From positions 1-5,015 of the forward strand of contig JAFDYP010000310.1 of NCBI GenBank assembly GCA_018267355.1: 5,015 nt of DNA, given 5' to 3'. Positions within the stretch are counted from its first letter, which is position 1. Every line of letters starts with the position of its first letter. This document shows positions 1 through 5,015 of this stretch, in pieces. The position numbers and the translations under genes were made by a program. The notes under the pieces were generated by a model that saw only the letters and a program-made list of their open reading frames with translations, searched no databases and was not told the DNA's origin. This DNA is from Bacteroidota bacterium. Its GTDB lineage: Bacteria; Bacteroidota; Bacteroidia; Chitinophagales; LD1.

Positions 1-641
1 ATATACCGGTAGTACCAGCGCTCTCTCCACTGCATTTGCTGTACACTATCGCTGCTGGCCTGGCCTTTGGCCTCTGCGCCATATCCTTTAGCGGGGCTGC
101 ACACACCGTTAGCAACCTCTTCAAAAAATACATATCCTATGCTCCGCTGCGTCCTGTGGCAGGGGGAGCACTCGTCGCGGCTGCAGTGTTTGCGATAGGT
201 ACCACTAAATATATCGGGCTGGGTATACCCACTATAGTCGCATCCTTTCAGGAGCAGCTGCCACCGTATGATTTCTTACTGAAAATTCTATTCACCGCCG
301 TTACTCTTGGCGCAGCTTTCAAAGGTGGTGAGGTCACTCCATTATTCTTTATCGGTGCCACGCTGGGCAATGCGCTCTCTTATATCCTGCCGCTACCTGT
401 CGGATTATTGGCAGGTATGGGCTTCGTGGCGGTTTTTGCAGGAGCAGCCAATACGCCACTGGCATGCAGCATCATGGCTATAGAGCTATTTGGCGTAGAC
501 TGTGGCGTCTATGTAGCGCTGGCCAGTGTCACTGCCTATCTCGTCTCCGGCCACAAAGGCATCTATGGCTCCCAGCGCATCGGACAGGCCAAGCATAGTA
601 GCCATGCTGATGACGAGGGCAAGAAATTGACACACCTCTAA
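1..641 (+). CDS. CLC family anion transporter, probable fluoride/proton antiporter (CLC-F type), 5'-truncated
   Basis: This is the C-terminal part of a CLC-type membrane antiporter. The frame is open from base 3 to the TAA at 639-641, giving 212 visible residues. The TTG at 36 is only an internal codon, so the true start lies left of the window. Numbering from that TTG, hydrophobic segments lie near residues 1-25, 43-62, 80-120, 121-152 and 156-171, as expected for the second half of a CLC subunit. The pore motif is KGGEVTPLFF at 96-105, where chloride-type CLCs have GxFxP. From memory, a Glu and a Thr two residues apart at this place (E318 and T320 in the Enterococcus CLC-F) mark the fluoride-exporting branch. 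The GHKGIYGSQ motif at 172-180 holds a tyrosine that probably corresponds to the conserved pore tyrosine. No CBS domains follow; the tail is short, His/Lys/Asp-rich and soluble. The gating glutamate region (GREGT in CLC-F) and any fluoride riboswitch would lie outside the window. CLC membership is near certain; fluoride specificity is an inference from one motif. Confidence 0.88.
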   Translation, partial: IPVVPALSPLHLLYTIAAGLAFGLCAISFSGAAHTVSNLFKKYISYAPLRPVAGGALVAAAVFAIGTTKYIGLGIPTIVASFQEQLPPYDFLLKILFTAVTLGAAFKGGEVTPLFFIGATLGNALSYILPLPVGLLAGMGFVAVFAGAANTPLACSIMAIELFGVDCGVYVALASVTAYLVSGHKGIYGSQRIGQAKHSSHADDEGKKLTHL

Positions 642-644
642 AAC

Positions 645-675
645 GTAAGGGGGAGCCATACAGCACCCCCATTAC
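645..675. terminator. GC-rich hairpin in convergent gap, candidate terminator
   Basis: An imperfect inverted repeat fills the 55-base gap between two converging genes. The left arm is GTAA (645-648) plus GGGGG (649-653), and the right arm is CCCCC (666-670) plus TTAC (672-675), with one unpaired A at 671. Inside, an A-A mismatch is followed by a GC/GC pair around a six-base loop. On the minus strand the stem is followed by G then TTTT, so it could end the secreted-protein transcript. On the plus strand it is followed by A7 rather than T, so rho-independent termination of the CLC gene is less likely. The hairpin is clear; its function is inferred. Confidence 0.5.
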
Positions 676-696
676 AAAAAAACTACCACTTAAAAT

Positions 697-951
697 TTAT
701 CTGGTTATCTCCAGCTTTTGCGAGTTGACGCCTGCGTTATTAAGCACTCTCACCTCGTAGAGCCCGGCAGGCAGGATAGAAATATTGATACTGATGGTTT
801 GCACGCCGGCATCGGTGTTCACAGGGCTCTGTAGTACCAGGCGGCCTGTCATATCGTAGACACTGATATCTGTACTACCTCCCTTGCCCGCATCAAAGAT
901 GATGTTGGCCTTTTGAGTAGCAGGGTTAGGATATATGATAAACTGGCTTGA
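697..951 (-). other. T9SS type A sorting domain (region within the CDS)
   Basis: This is the C-terminal 84 residues or so of the exported protein. It shows the usual order of the family (Por secretion tail, TIGR04183 type): YPNP early, then a D-x-x-G-R turn, then L-P-x-G-x-Y, and a short basic end. In characterised systems such domains direct the folded protein through the T9SS outer-membrane pore and are then removed by the sortase PorU. That step is established for the family and not shown here. Its presence implies that the host encodes a T9SS elsewhere. Confidence 0.88.
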
Positions 952-1746
952 AGTGCTTGCTACGTCGTTTACACCGGAGGGGCCGATGTTGTAGCCGGCT
1001 CTGTAGCCTACCACCTTGGCATGGCGGTTTATCACGCTGCTGGTCACATTGGTGGTGCCTATCAGCATGATGGGAAAGTAAGCGCTATCCTGATACCAGG
1101 TGTAGTATTCAAAGTCTGCGAGCACAGGAAAAGGATTGCCGCTCACGGTCACTGTGTCATGCTCTACACGGTGGGCATGCAGGCGCACCACATTATAGAA
1201 GGTACCGACGGGTGTGGTCAGCGTGCCATATCCATCCACTACACCCGTCACATTGCCAGCCATAGTGGAGAATCCGCTACCCGAGTGGTAATGCGCGTAG
1301 TAGGTATCATTATAGTTGTTATTGAAAGCCAGCGGATACGGGAATTCATTGGCCGGATCAGAGTATATCACGGTGTCGGGCTGCACATTAGCTATGCGCT
1401 TGTACAAACCATTCGCAGCGTCGTTCTGATAGTAGACATAATAGTTTGTGCCTGGGTTCACCTCATGCAGGGCTATGTCCGCACTGGGAAACAGCGCTCC
1501 GTATCTGGTGGCAGACGGTGTAAAGAATGTATCATTCTGATAGGTGCCGTTGGCAGTGAGCGTACTAAAATCCCACGTAGTGGCCGGTCCGCCTGAGCCT
1601 GCCTGTACGCCCATCGTATCTGCCAGCGTGAGCTGAAAAGTGGCTCCGGCAGCCGGGAAGGCGCTGCCGGGTATGGATGGCTGTGCCTCTGCAGCAGCCA
1701 CACCCAGTAGGGACAGTAGCAGTGTGGTAAAGATTTTGCGTGTCAT
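697..1746 (-). CDS. Exported protein with T9SS type A C-terminal sorting domain
   Basis: This 349-residue protein is probably secreted and anchored at or released from the cell surface by the type IX secretion system. I chose the ATG at 1744-1746 because a signal peptide begins there: MTRK, a hydrophobic core (residues 5-18), then AEA before Q22 as a likely signal peptidase I site. An in-frame ATG at 1825-1827 would add 27 residues without signal character, across the intergenic region. Residues 22 to about 260 form a passenger rich in Tyr, Asn, Thr and Gly with no cysteine, probably all-beta. It includes TWDFSTL (57-63) and GTLTTPVGTF (174-183), a type of segment I associate with uncharacterised Bacteroidota secreted proteins. 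Residues about 266-349 are the sorting domain, with YPNP at 272-275, VYDMTGRLV at 296-304, LPAGLYEVRV at 325-334 and a KLEITR end. The passenger's function is unknown; nothing points to an enzyme active site. The neighbours share neither strand nor theme. Confidence 0.9.
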   Translation of the reverse strand: MTRKIFTTLLLSLLGVAAAEAQPSIPGSAFPAAGATFQLTLADTMGVQAGSGGPATTWDFSTLTANGTYQNDTFFTPSATRYGALFPSADIALHEVNPGTNYYVYYQNDAANGLYKRIANVQPDTVIYSDPANEFPYPLAFNNNYNDTYYAHYHSGSGFSTMAGNVTGVVDGYGTLTTPVGTFYNVVRLHAHRVEHDTVTVSGNPFPVLADFEYYTWYQDSAYFPIMLIGTTNVTSSVINRHAKVVGYRAGYNIGPSGVNDVASTSSQFIIYPNPATQKANIIFDAGKGGSTDISVYDMTGRLVLQSPVNTDAGVQTISINISILPAGLYEVRVLNNAGVNSQKLEITR

Positions 1747-1825
1747 GATGTTGGATTTAAGTGATGAATTTTTTGTGATACAAAAGTCGCCGATCACAAA
1801 CCTCTCAGAAAGGACAAAACGCAGC

Positions 1826-1857
1826 ATTGCTTACCGTCCGTTTTAGGGATATATTCG
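1826..1857 (+). promoter_or_regulatory. Candidate Bacteroidota-type promoter for the histidine-phosphatase gene
   Basis: ATTG at 1826-1829, a 20-base spacer, then TATATTCG at 1850-1857. The Bacteroidota consensus is TTTG, about 19-21 bases, then TAnnTTTG, so three of four and five of six informative bases match with good spacing. The -7 element ends 22 bases before the ATG at 1880. An AGGA at 1874-1877 lies only two bases from the start codon, too close for a normal ribosome binding site, and the leader is A-rich as is usual in this phylum. Such short motifs occur often by chance. Confidence 0.35.
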
Positions 1858-1879
1858 ATAGCGCAAAAAAACCAGGACA

Positions 1880-2557
1880 ATGGCAAAACTCTATCTCATA
1901 CGCCACGGGCAGGCTTCCTTCGGAGCAGATGATTATGACAAGCTCTCTGAGCTCGGCGTGATGCAGTCTACCTACATCCCCCATCACTTTACGGACGAGA
2001 TCCGTAGCCACCTGTCTGTGTGGCATGGCACGATGCAGCGCCAGCGGGACACGGCGATGACCGCTTTCCCAGATGCAAAACCGGTAGTGACAGCCGGGCT
2101 CAATGAATTTGACCATATGAATGTACTGGCCGTACATCAGCCGGCTATACATGACCGGGAGCGGATGACCGCCATCATCATGGAGCAGAGCGACCCGCGG
2201 GCATTTATGGAGCGCGAGTTTCGCACCGCCATGTCCAAATGGATGCAGGAAGAGGGTGACACGTCCTACCACGAGTCATTCCGTGATTTTCGCTCCCGCG
2301 TCCGTGATACGATGAGTGACATCATGGCCGCTGCGCGACGAGACGCCCACAAGCATGTAGTAGCAGTGACCTCGGGCGGGGTCATATCACTATACATGAC
2401 CATGCTGCTGGATATGCCTGAGATCCGTATGGCAGATCTCAATCAGCACGTGGTCAATACATCTATCACCTCGCTGCTCTTCAATGATAAGCGCTCCACT
2501 CTGAGCTACTACAATAACTACAGCCACCTACCGGCAGATATGGTGACCTTCATATAA
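1880..2557 (+). CDS. Histidine phosphatase family protein (phosphoglycerate mutase-like), second catalytic His replaced
   Basis: This is a 225-residue cytoplasmic protein of the histidine phosphatase superfamily, about the normal length for the PhoE/GpmB-like branch. The RHG motif is at 8-10, where H9 would be the phosphorylated nucleophile and R8 binds phosphate. R54 in the RQRDTA segment (54-59) is the usual second pocket arginine. E76 in LNEFDH (74-79) is a plausible acid/base residue. Late in the protein the typical V-S-H-G-G motif reads V-T-S-G-G (163-167), so S165 stands where the second catalytic histidine normally is. I recall related proteins with T-S-G-G here, so this is probably a subgroup trait and not a random mutation. 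The substrate cannot be told from sequence; phosphatase activity on small phosphoesters is more likely than a glycolytic mutase role. The gene lies alone on its strand with a candidate promoter just upstream. The ATG at 1880 is the natural start because the conserved beta strand (KLYLIRHG) begins two residues later. Confidence 0.88.
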   Translation: MAKLYLIRHGQASFGADDYDKLSELGVMQSTYIPHHFTDEIRSHLSVWHGTMQRQRDTAMTAFPDAKPVVTAGLNEFDHMNVLAVHQPAIHDRERMTAIIMEQSDPRAFMEREFRTAMSKWMQEEGDTSYHESFRDFRSRVRDTMSDIMAAARRDAHKHVVAVTSGGVISLYMTMLLDMPEIRMADLNQHVVNTSITSLLFNDKRSTLSYYNNYSHLPADMVTFI

Positions 2558-2593
2558 AAAAAAACGGGCCGCCCCCCACCCAGGAGACGGCCC
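2556..2593 (-). terminator. Intrinsic terminator of the fibre gene
   Basis: A perfect six-base-pair GC-only stem, GGGCCG (2566-2571) with CGGCCC (2588-2593), encloses a 16-base loop. Read on the minus strand the stem is followed after one base by nine T residues (the A run at 2556-2564). It begins 26 bases after the fibre gene's stop codon (2620-2622), so it suits that gene. No T run follows on the plus strand. The T run reaches the last bases of the converging phosphatase gene, whose TAA is 2555-2557. Confidence 0.8.
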
Positions 2594-2619
2594 TCAAGTA
2601 AACCCTCGTTATGAAACTT

Positions 2620-5015
2620 TTACCTGGTGGTAGTAATATTTAGTCGTTCGTTGATAGCATCTATCTGAGCCTTCATGGTCTGCATCATTTTCTGCTGCTC
2701 CGTGCTGGATGATTGCAGCTTCTCATTAGCAGACTTCAGCGCTTCGTTTTCCTTTTCCAGCGCCTGTGTTTTCTTGTTGAGCTCCTGTACTGCCCCGATA
2801 GCTACTGCTGTGAGCTGGTCAAAGTCTACAGCATGCAGGTCATTTACCTTTTTACCATAGACGAAGAGTGCCCGATGCTCGCCACCGGTCCATCCCTCTA
2901 CTACAAAGCTCTCAGCACCATTCACCGCAGACACTTTCACTTCGTATGCCTTGTTGCTTGCATCCAGCAGTTTTATTTCGTCGCCGGCATTCAGTCCATG
3001 TGCTTTGGCCATCGTGACCATGAGCTTGCCTGCATCAGTCTTTACAGACGCAGATGCAGCAAATACGCTGGGGATATAGTCTGAAGAGAGCTTTACCGCT
3101 GATGGGATAGCTTTTTCTACCTCCTGTGCTATGAATCCCGTCTTGCTGCCATTGCCCTTGGCCGGCTTGTCTATGTACTCATAGTGCACTACAGGGAGTG
3201 CATCTGCTATAGACAGCGCAGAGGCAGAGGCCACAGGCTGTATCTCAGTCTTGATACGGCGGTCTGATGTGGCATTAAACTCAGTAGCCATGATACGGCC
3301 ACTGGCCCTGATACTCACACCGCAGCTCGCACAGGAGGAGCTACCTGTACCACCTGAGCTCAGGTAGTAGTAGCTGCCCTCATTCGTGTTTTGCGTAGCC
3401 TGTACATCTACCGGTACACCCGGAGAGGTCGTACCGATACCTACGAAGCCAGAGTTATTATTATAGATATTATTGCCCGATTGGGTCCACACGCTATTCA
3501 GAGTAGTACCGCTATAGCTGAGACCTGTACCAGCGGTCACAGTGGGAGCTAGCGATGTAGGATTGACCCAGGTACCATTGCCACTCGCATCACTTTGCAG
3601 GATATAGCCATTGGTCGCTCCAGAGGTCATCTGGAAATTAATGGTCTTTGCCTTACCGTTTACATCTAGTTTGGCGGCGGGGCCGTTCGTGCCTATACCC
3701 ACGTAGCCATTAGTGTCTATGGTGATACGCTGCGCATTGCTACTAGCCTGGTATATGCTGAAGTTTTTGTAATTTGAACCAAATACGTCCTGCAGCACGT
3801 ACCAGTCGTCCAGTTTGATCGCGGCCCGCTTGCTGCTGGCACTGGTAGATGGCAATATTGATACCGCTGTAGTATAGTCGCCCGTGCCGGTAGCAACCTC
3901 CAGTTGATAATTTGGCGCGGTGGTACCTATTCCTACATATCCGTTAGCCGATACACGCATAGCTTCACTATTATTTGTCTTTATGACCAAGTCCGTCGCA
4001 TTTGTAGTACCTAAAAAGTTTGTACCTGGAGTGGTCCCACTATTACCCGTCAGGCTCCATCCGGTCAGGCCACTGAGTGATACAGTATTGCCTCCACCTA
4101 TGGAGAGATTGGTGCCGTTTAGGTACAGTTGCTGCGAGTCCGTATTGGCAAATACTGTAGAAGGTGCCACCCAGCTGCCATTGCCACTGGCATCACTTTG
4201 CAGGATATAGCTACTGGCCGCACCTGACGTCATCTGCAGGTTTGTAGTTTTCGTATTGCCATTTACCTCCAGTTTATTGGCCGGCGCGCTGACACCTACA
4301 CCCACATTACCGCTCTTCATCACGGTAAAGGCATCTGCACGTGAGTTGGTAGCAGTACCATTACCCACTACAAAGGCCCTATCCGCACTGCTAAAGCTGC
4401 CAGTGCCCGTAGCCGTATAATCTGTAGCAAAAGTACCGACAGCCATTTCGCCATAAGAGCGTGCATAGTTGCCCCGGCCCATGGCCTCTGCAGATACACC
4501 GGATGTAGTATCTCCCCAGCCTATGGCCAGGCCCAGGTTAGACTGCGTCTGAGACTGGTAGCCTCCGGTGATAGATGTGGTAGCACCTGAGGTATTTGAG
4601 TTAGAGTTATTAAATACTACTGAGTAATTGCCCGAAACGTTATTACCATTGCCGCTGACCAGCGCATAGCCGGCAGAAACAGTGTTGGCATTTCCTGATA
4701 CTGCTGTATAGGAGCCTCCTACAGAGTTTGAACGACCTGACACGGTGCTGTACGAACCACTCAGGTTATTGGAAAAGCCTATGGCAAAAGATCTCCATCC
4801 AGATACCGTATCGAGATATCCTCCCACTATAGCATTAGGTGCAGTGGCGATATTGTGATCGCCAAATGTGGCTATATGATCGGCGGAGGCAGTGTTGTAT
4901 GAACCAAATATCGCATCACTGTTGCCCGAGGTGATGGAGTTGTTGTCACCAGACACTATAGAGTAGTTGCTACTTACCGTATTGGTACTACCTGACACGA
5001 GATCATTAGCGCCGG
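2620..5015 (-). CDS. Surface fibre with YadA-like repeats and C-terminal S74 (endosialidase-type) chaperone, N-terminus off the window
   Basis: This is a long, Ser/Gly/Asn/Thr-rich protein resembling Bacteroidota 'tail fiber domain-containing' proteins, probably a trimeric surface fibre or adhesin. The GTG at 4996-4998 is not the start: the frame runs to the window edge and the five upstream codons complete a repeat unit. Numbering from that GTG (792 residues), residues 1-137 are YadA-head-like 14-residue repeats, with weaker units to about 190. A linker with RAFVVGNG (207-214) leads to a stalk with four VGIGT-like modules (starting near 232, 355, 433 and 519). A C556-x-x-C559 pair follows. 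The S74 domain spans about 577-740, with S578 and K583 as the expected self-cleavage dyad, GFIAQEVEKA at 621-630, and an inserted beta segment (about 650-710) containing HGLNAGDEIKLL. Residues about 735-787 look like a coiled coil. In phage fibres and in MYRF this domain drives trimer assembly and then cuts itself off. No sorting domain ends the protein, and any signal peptide is off the window. No phage genes lie nearby, so a host surface role is favoured. Confidence 0.85.
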   Translation of the reverse strand, partial: GANDLVSGSTNTVSSNYSIVSGDNNSITSGNSDAIFGSYNTASADHIATFGDHNIATAPNAIVGGYLDTVSGWRSFAIGFSNNLSGSYSTVSGRSNSVGGSYTAVSGNANTVSAGYALVSGNGNNVSGNYSVVFNNSNSNTSGATTSITGGYQSQTQSNLGLAIGWGDTTSGVSAEAMGRGNYARSYGEMAVGTFATDYTATGTGSFSSADRAFVVGNGTATNSRADAFTVMKSGNVGVGVSAPANKLEVNGNTKTTNLQMTSGAASSYILQSDASGNGSWVAPSTVFANTDSQQLYLNGTNLSIGGGNTVSLSGLTGWSLTGNSGTTPGTNFLGTTNATDLVIKTNNSEAMRVSANGYVGIGTTAPNYQLEVATGTGDYTTAVSILPSTSASSKRAAIKLDDWYVLQDVFGSNYKNFSIYQASSNAQRITIDTNGYVGIGTNGPAAKLDVNGKAKTINFQMTSGATNGYILQSDASGNGTWVNPTSLAPTVTAGTGLSYSGTTLNSVWTQSGNNIYNNNSGFVGIGTTSPGVPVDVQATQNTNEGSYYYLSSGGTGSSSCASCGVSIRASGRIMATEFNATSDRRIKTEIQPVASASALSIADALPVVHYEYIDKPAKGNGSKTGFIAQEVEKAIPSAVKLSSDYIPSVFAASASVKTDAGKLMVTMAKAHGLNAGDEIKLLDASNKAYEVKVSAVNGAESFVVEGWTGGEHRALFVYGKKVNDLHAVDFDQLTAVAIGAVQELNKKTQALEKENEALKSANEKLQSSSTEQQKMMQTMKAQIDAINERLNITTTR
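2779..3270 (-). other. S74 intramolecular chaperone / autoprotease domain (region within the CDS)
   Basis: This encodes residues about 577-740 of the fibre. The domain opens with TSDRRIKTEI, in which S578 (3265-3267) and K583 (3250-3252) are five apart, the same spacing as the Ser-Lys dyad I recall for MYRF (S587/K592) and endosialidase. GFIAQEVEKA matches the conserved core motif. By family knowledge, cleavage at this serine would release the last 215 or so residues as a trimeric chaperone and leave the mature fibre ending near residue 577. Cleavage here is an inference from the retained residues. Confidence 0.8.
3565..3663 (-). repeat. Stalk module copy 2 (paired with 4168-4266)
   Basis: Residues 446-478 of the fibre, including MTSGATNGYILQSDASGNG, are the second copy of the module 603 bases away. 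The two copies differ at scattered positions (AASS against ATNG, SWVAP against TWVNP). This suggests an internal duplication that has since diverged, or two members of a shared modular family. Confidence 0.85.
4168..4266 (-). repeat. Stalk module copy 1 (paired with 3565-3663)
   Basis: Residues 245-277 of the fibre, including the segment MTSGAASSYILQSDASGNG, reappear as residues 446-478, exactly 201 residues (603 bases) further on. The preceding VGVG/VGIG hairpin and KLxVNG segment (232-247 and 433-448) also match in register. DNA identity is high in the core, for example the shared run GCATCACTTTGCAGGATATA. Confidence 0.85.
4588..5015 (-). repeat. Tandem 14-residue (42-base) coding repeats, YadA-like left-handed beta-roll
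   Basis: Ten consecutive units can be read from the window edge to residue 137: eight of exactly 14 residues and two of 15. A typical unit is G-S-Y-S-x-V-S-G-x-x-N-x-V-S (examples at residues 81-94, 95-108 and 109-122). Small residues and Gly/Ser recur at fixed places, as in the head repeats of YadA-like trimeric adhesins. DNA identity between units is low, so these are old, diverged repeats and not a recent slippage tract. The array continues past the right edge. Confidence 0.8.

Noticed and set aside
36..641. Complete small membrane protein starting at the TTG at 36
   Set aside because: The frame is open to the window edge, and the protein matches only the second half of a CLC subunit, so it is a truncated view of a longer gene.
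1021..1596. 191-residue open frame on the plus strand inside the T9SS cargo gene
   Set aside because: It is antisense to a well-supported gene with signal peptide and sorting domain, and its translation is His/Ile/Val-rich with no recognisable motif.
1780..1800. Possible promoter for the T9SS cargo on the minus strand (GACTTTTG with an upstream TTTG)
   Set aside because: The -7 element lacks its first T, and the available TTTG elements are 8 or 26 bases away instead of about 19-21, so the match is no better than chance.
1805..2272. 155-residue open frame on the minus strand over the phosphatase gene
   Set aside because: It is antisense to a gene with clear family motifs, and its translation (rich in His, Arg and Cys) resembles no protein family.
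2713..3084. Open frames on the plus strand within the fibre gene (also 2675-2860 and 3920-4210)
   Set aside because: These are shadows of the S74 and stalk coding regions, Cys/Ser-rich with no motifs or plausible start signals.
4588..5015. CRISPR-like or satellite repeat array
   Set aside because: The periodicity is 42 bases in frame and visible at protein level only; the DNA units are diverged and there are no unique spacers. It is a coding beta-roll.
2620..5015. Prophage tail module
   Set aside because: Only the fibre-like protein suggests phage; the neighbours are a phosphatase, a T9SS cargo and a transporter, and S74 fibres are common as non-phage genes in Bacteroidota.

Overview
The window looks like ordinary chromosomal DNA from a member of the Bacteroidota, possibly the Chitinophagaceae or a relative; that family-level guess is an inference. 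Three points support the phylum. One gene ends in a type IX secretion system (T9SS) type A sorting domain. Another is a large surface fibre of the S74 'tail fiber domain' type, common in these bacteria. The start codons lack well-placed Shine-Dalgarno sequences, and the one promoter candidate resembles the Bacteroidota pattern (TTTG, spacer, TAnnTTTG).

Layout, left to right. Positions 1-641 (+) hold the C-terminal part of a CLC family anion transporter, cut by the left edge. Its pore signature GGEVTP points to the fluoride/proton antiporter branch (CLC-F) rather than a chloride transporter. A short convergent gap with a GC-rich hairpin follows. Positions 697-1746 (-) encode an exported protein with a signal peptide, a passenger domain I cannot name, and a T9SS sorting domain. 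A 133-base divergent gap carries a candidate promoter for the next gene. Positions 1880-2557 (+) encode a histidine-phosphatase (phosphoglycerate mutase-like) protein in which the usual second catalytic histidine is a serine. A 62-base convergent gap holds a strong intrinsic terminator for the minus strand. Positions 2620-5015 (-) hold most of a long fibre protein, cut at its N-terminus by the right edge. It has a YadA-like roll of 14-residue repeats, a stalk of repeated 'VGIGT' modules, a CxxC pair, an S74 self-cleaving chaperone domain and a terminal coiled coil.

The genes alternate in strand, so each is probably its own transcription unit, and I see no shared pathway. The two secreted or surface proteins fit a host that displays many adhesin-like proteins. 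No RNA genes, CRISPR arrays, insertion sequences or attachment sites were seen. No gene-free stretch exceeds about 135 bases. I found no convincing undescribed multi-gene system; the points of interest lie within individual proteins.
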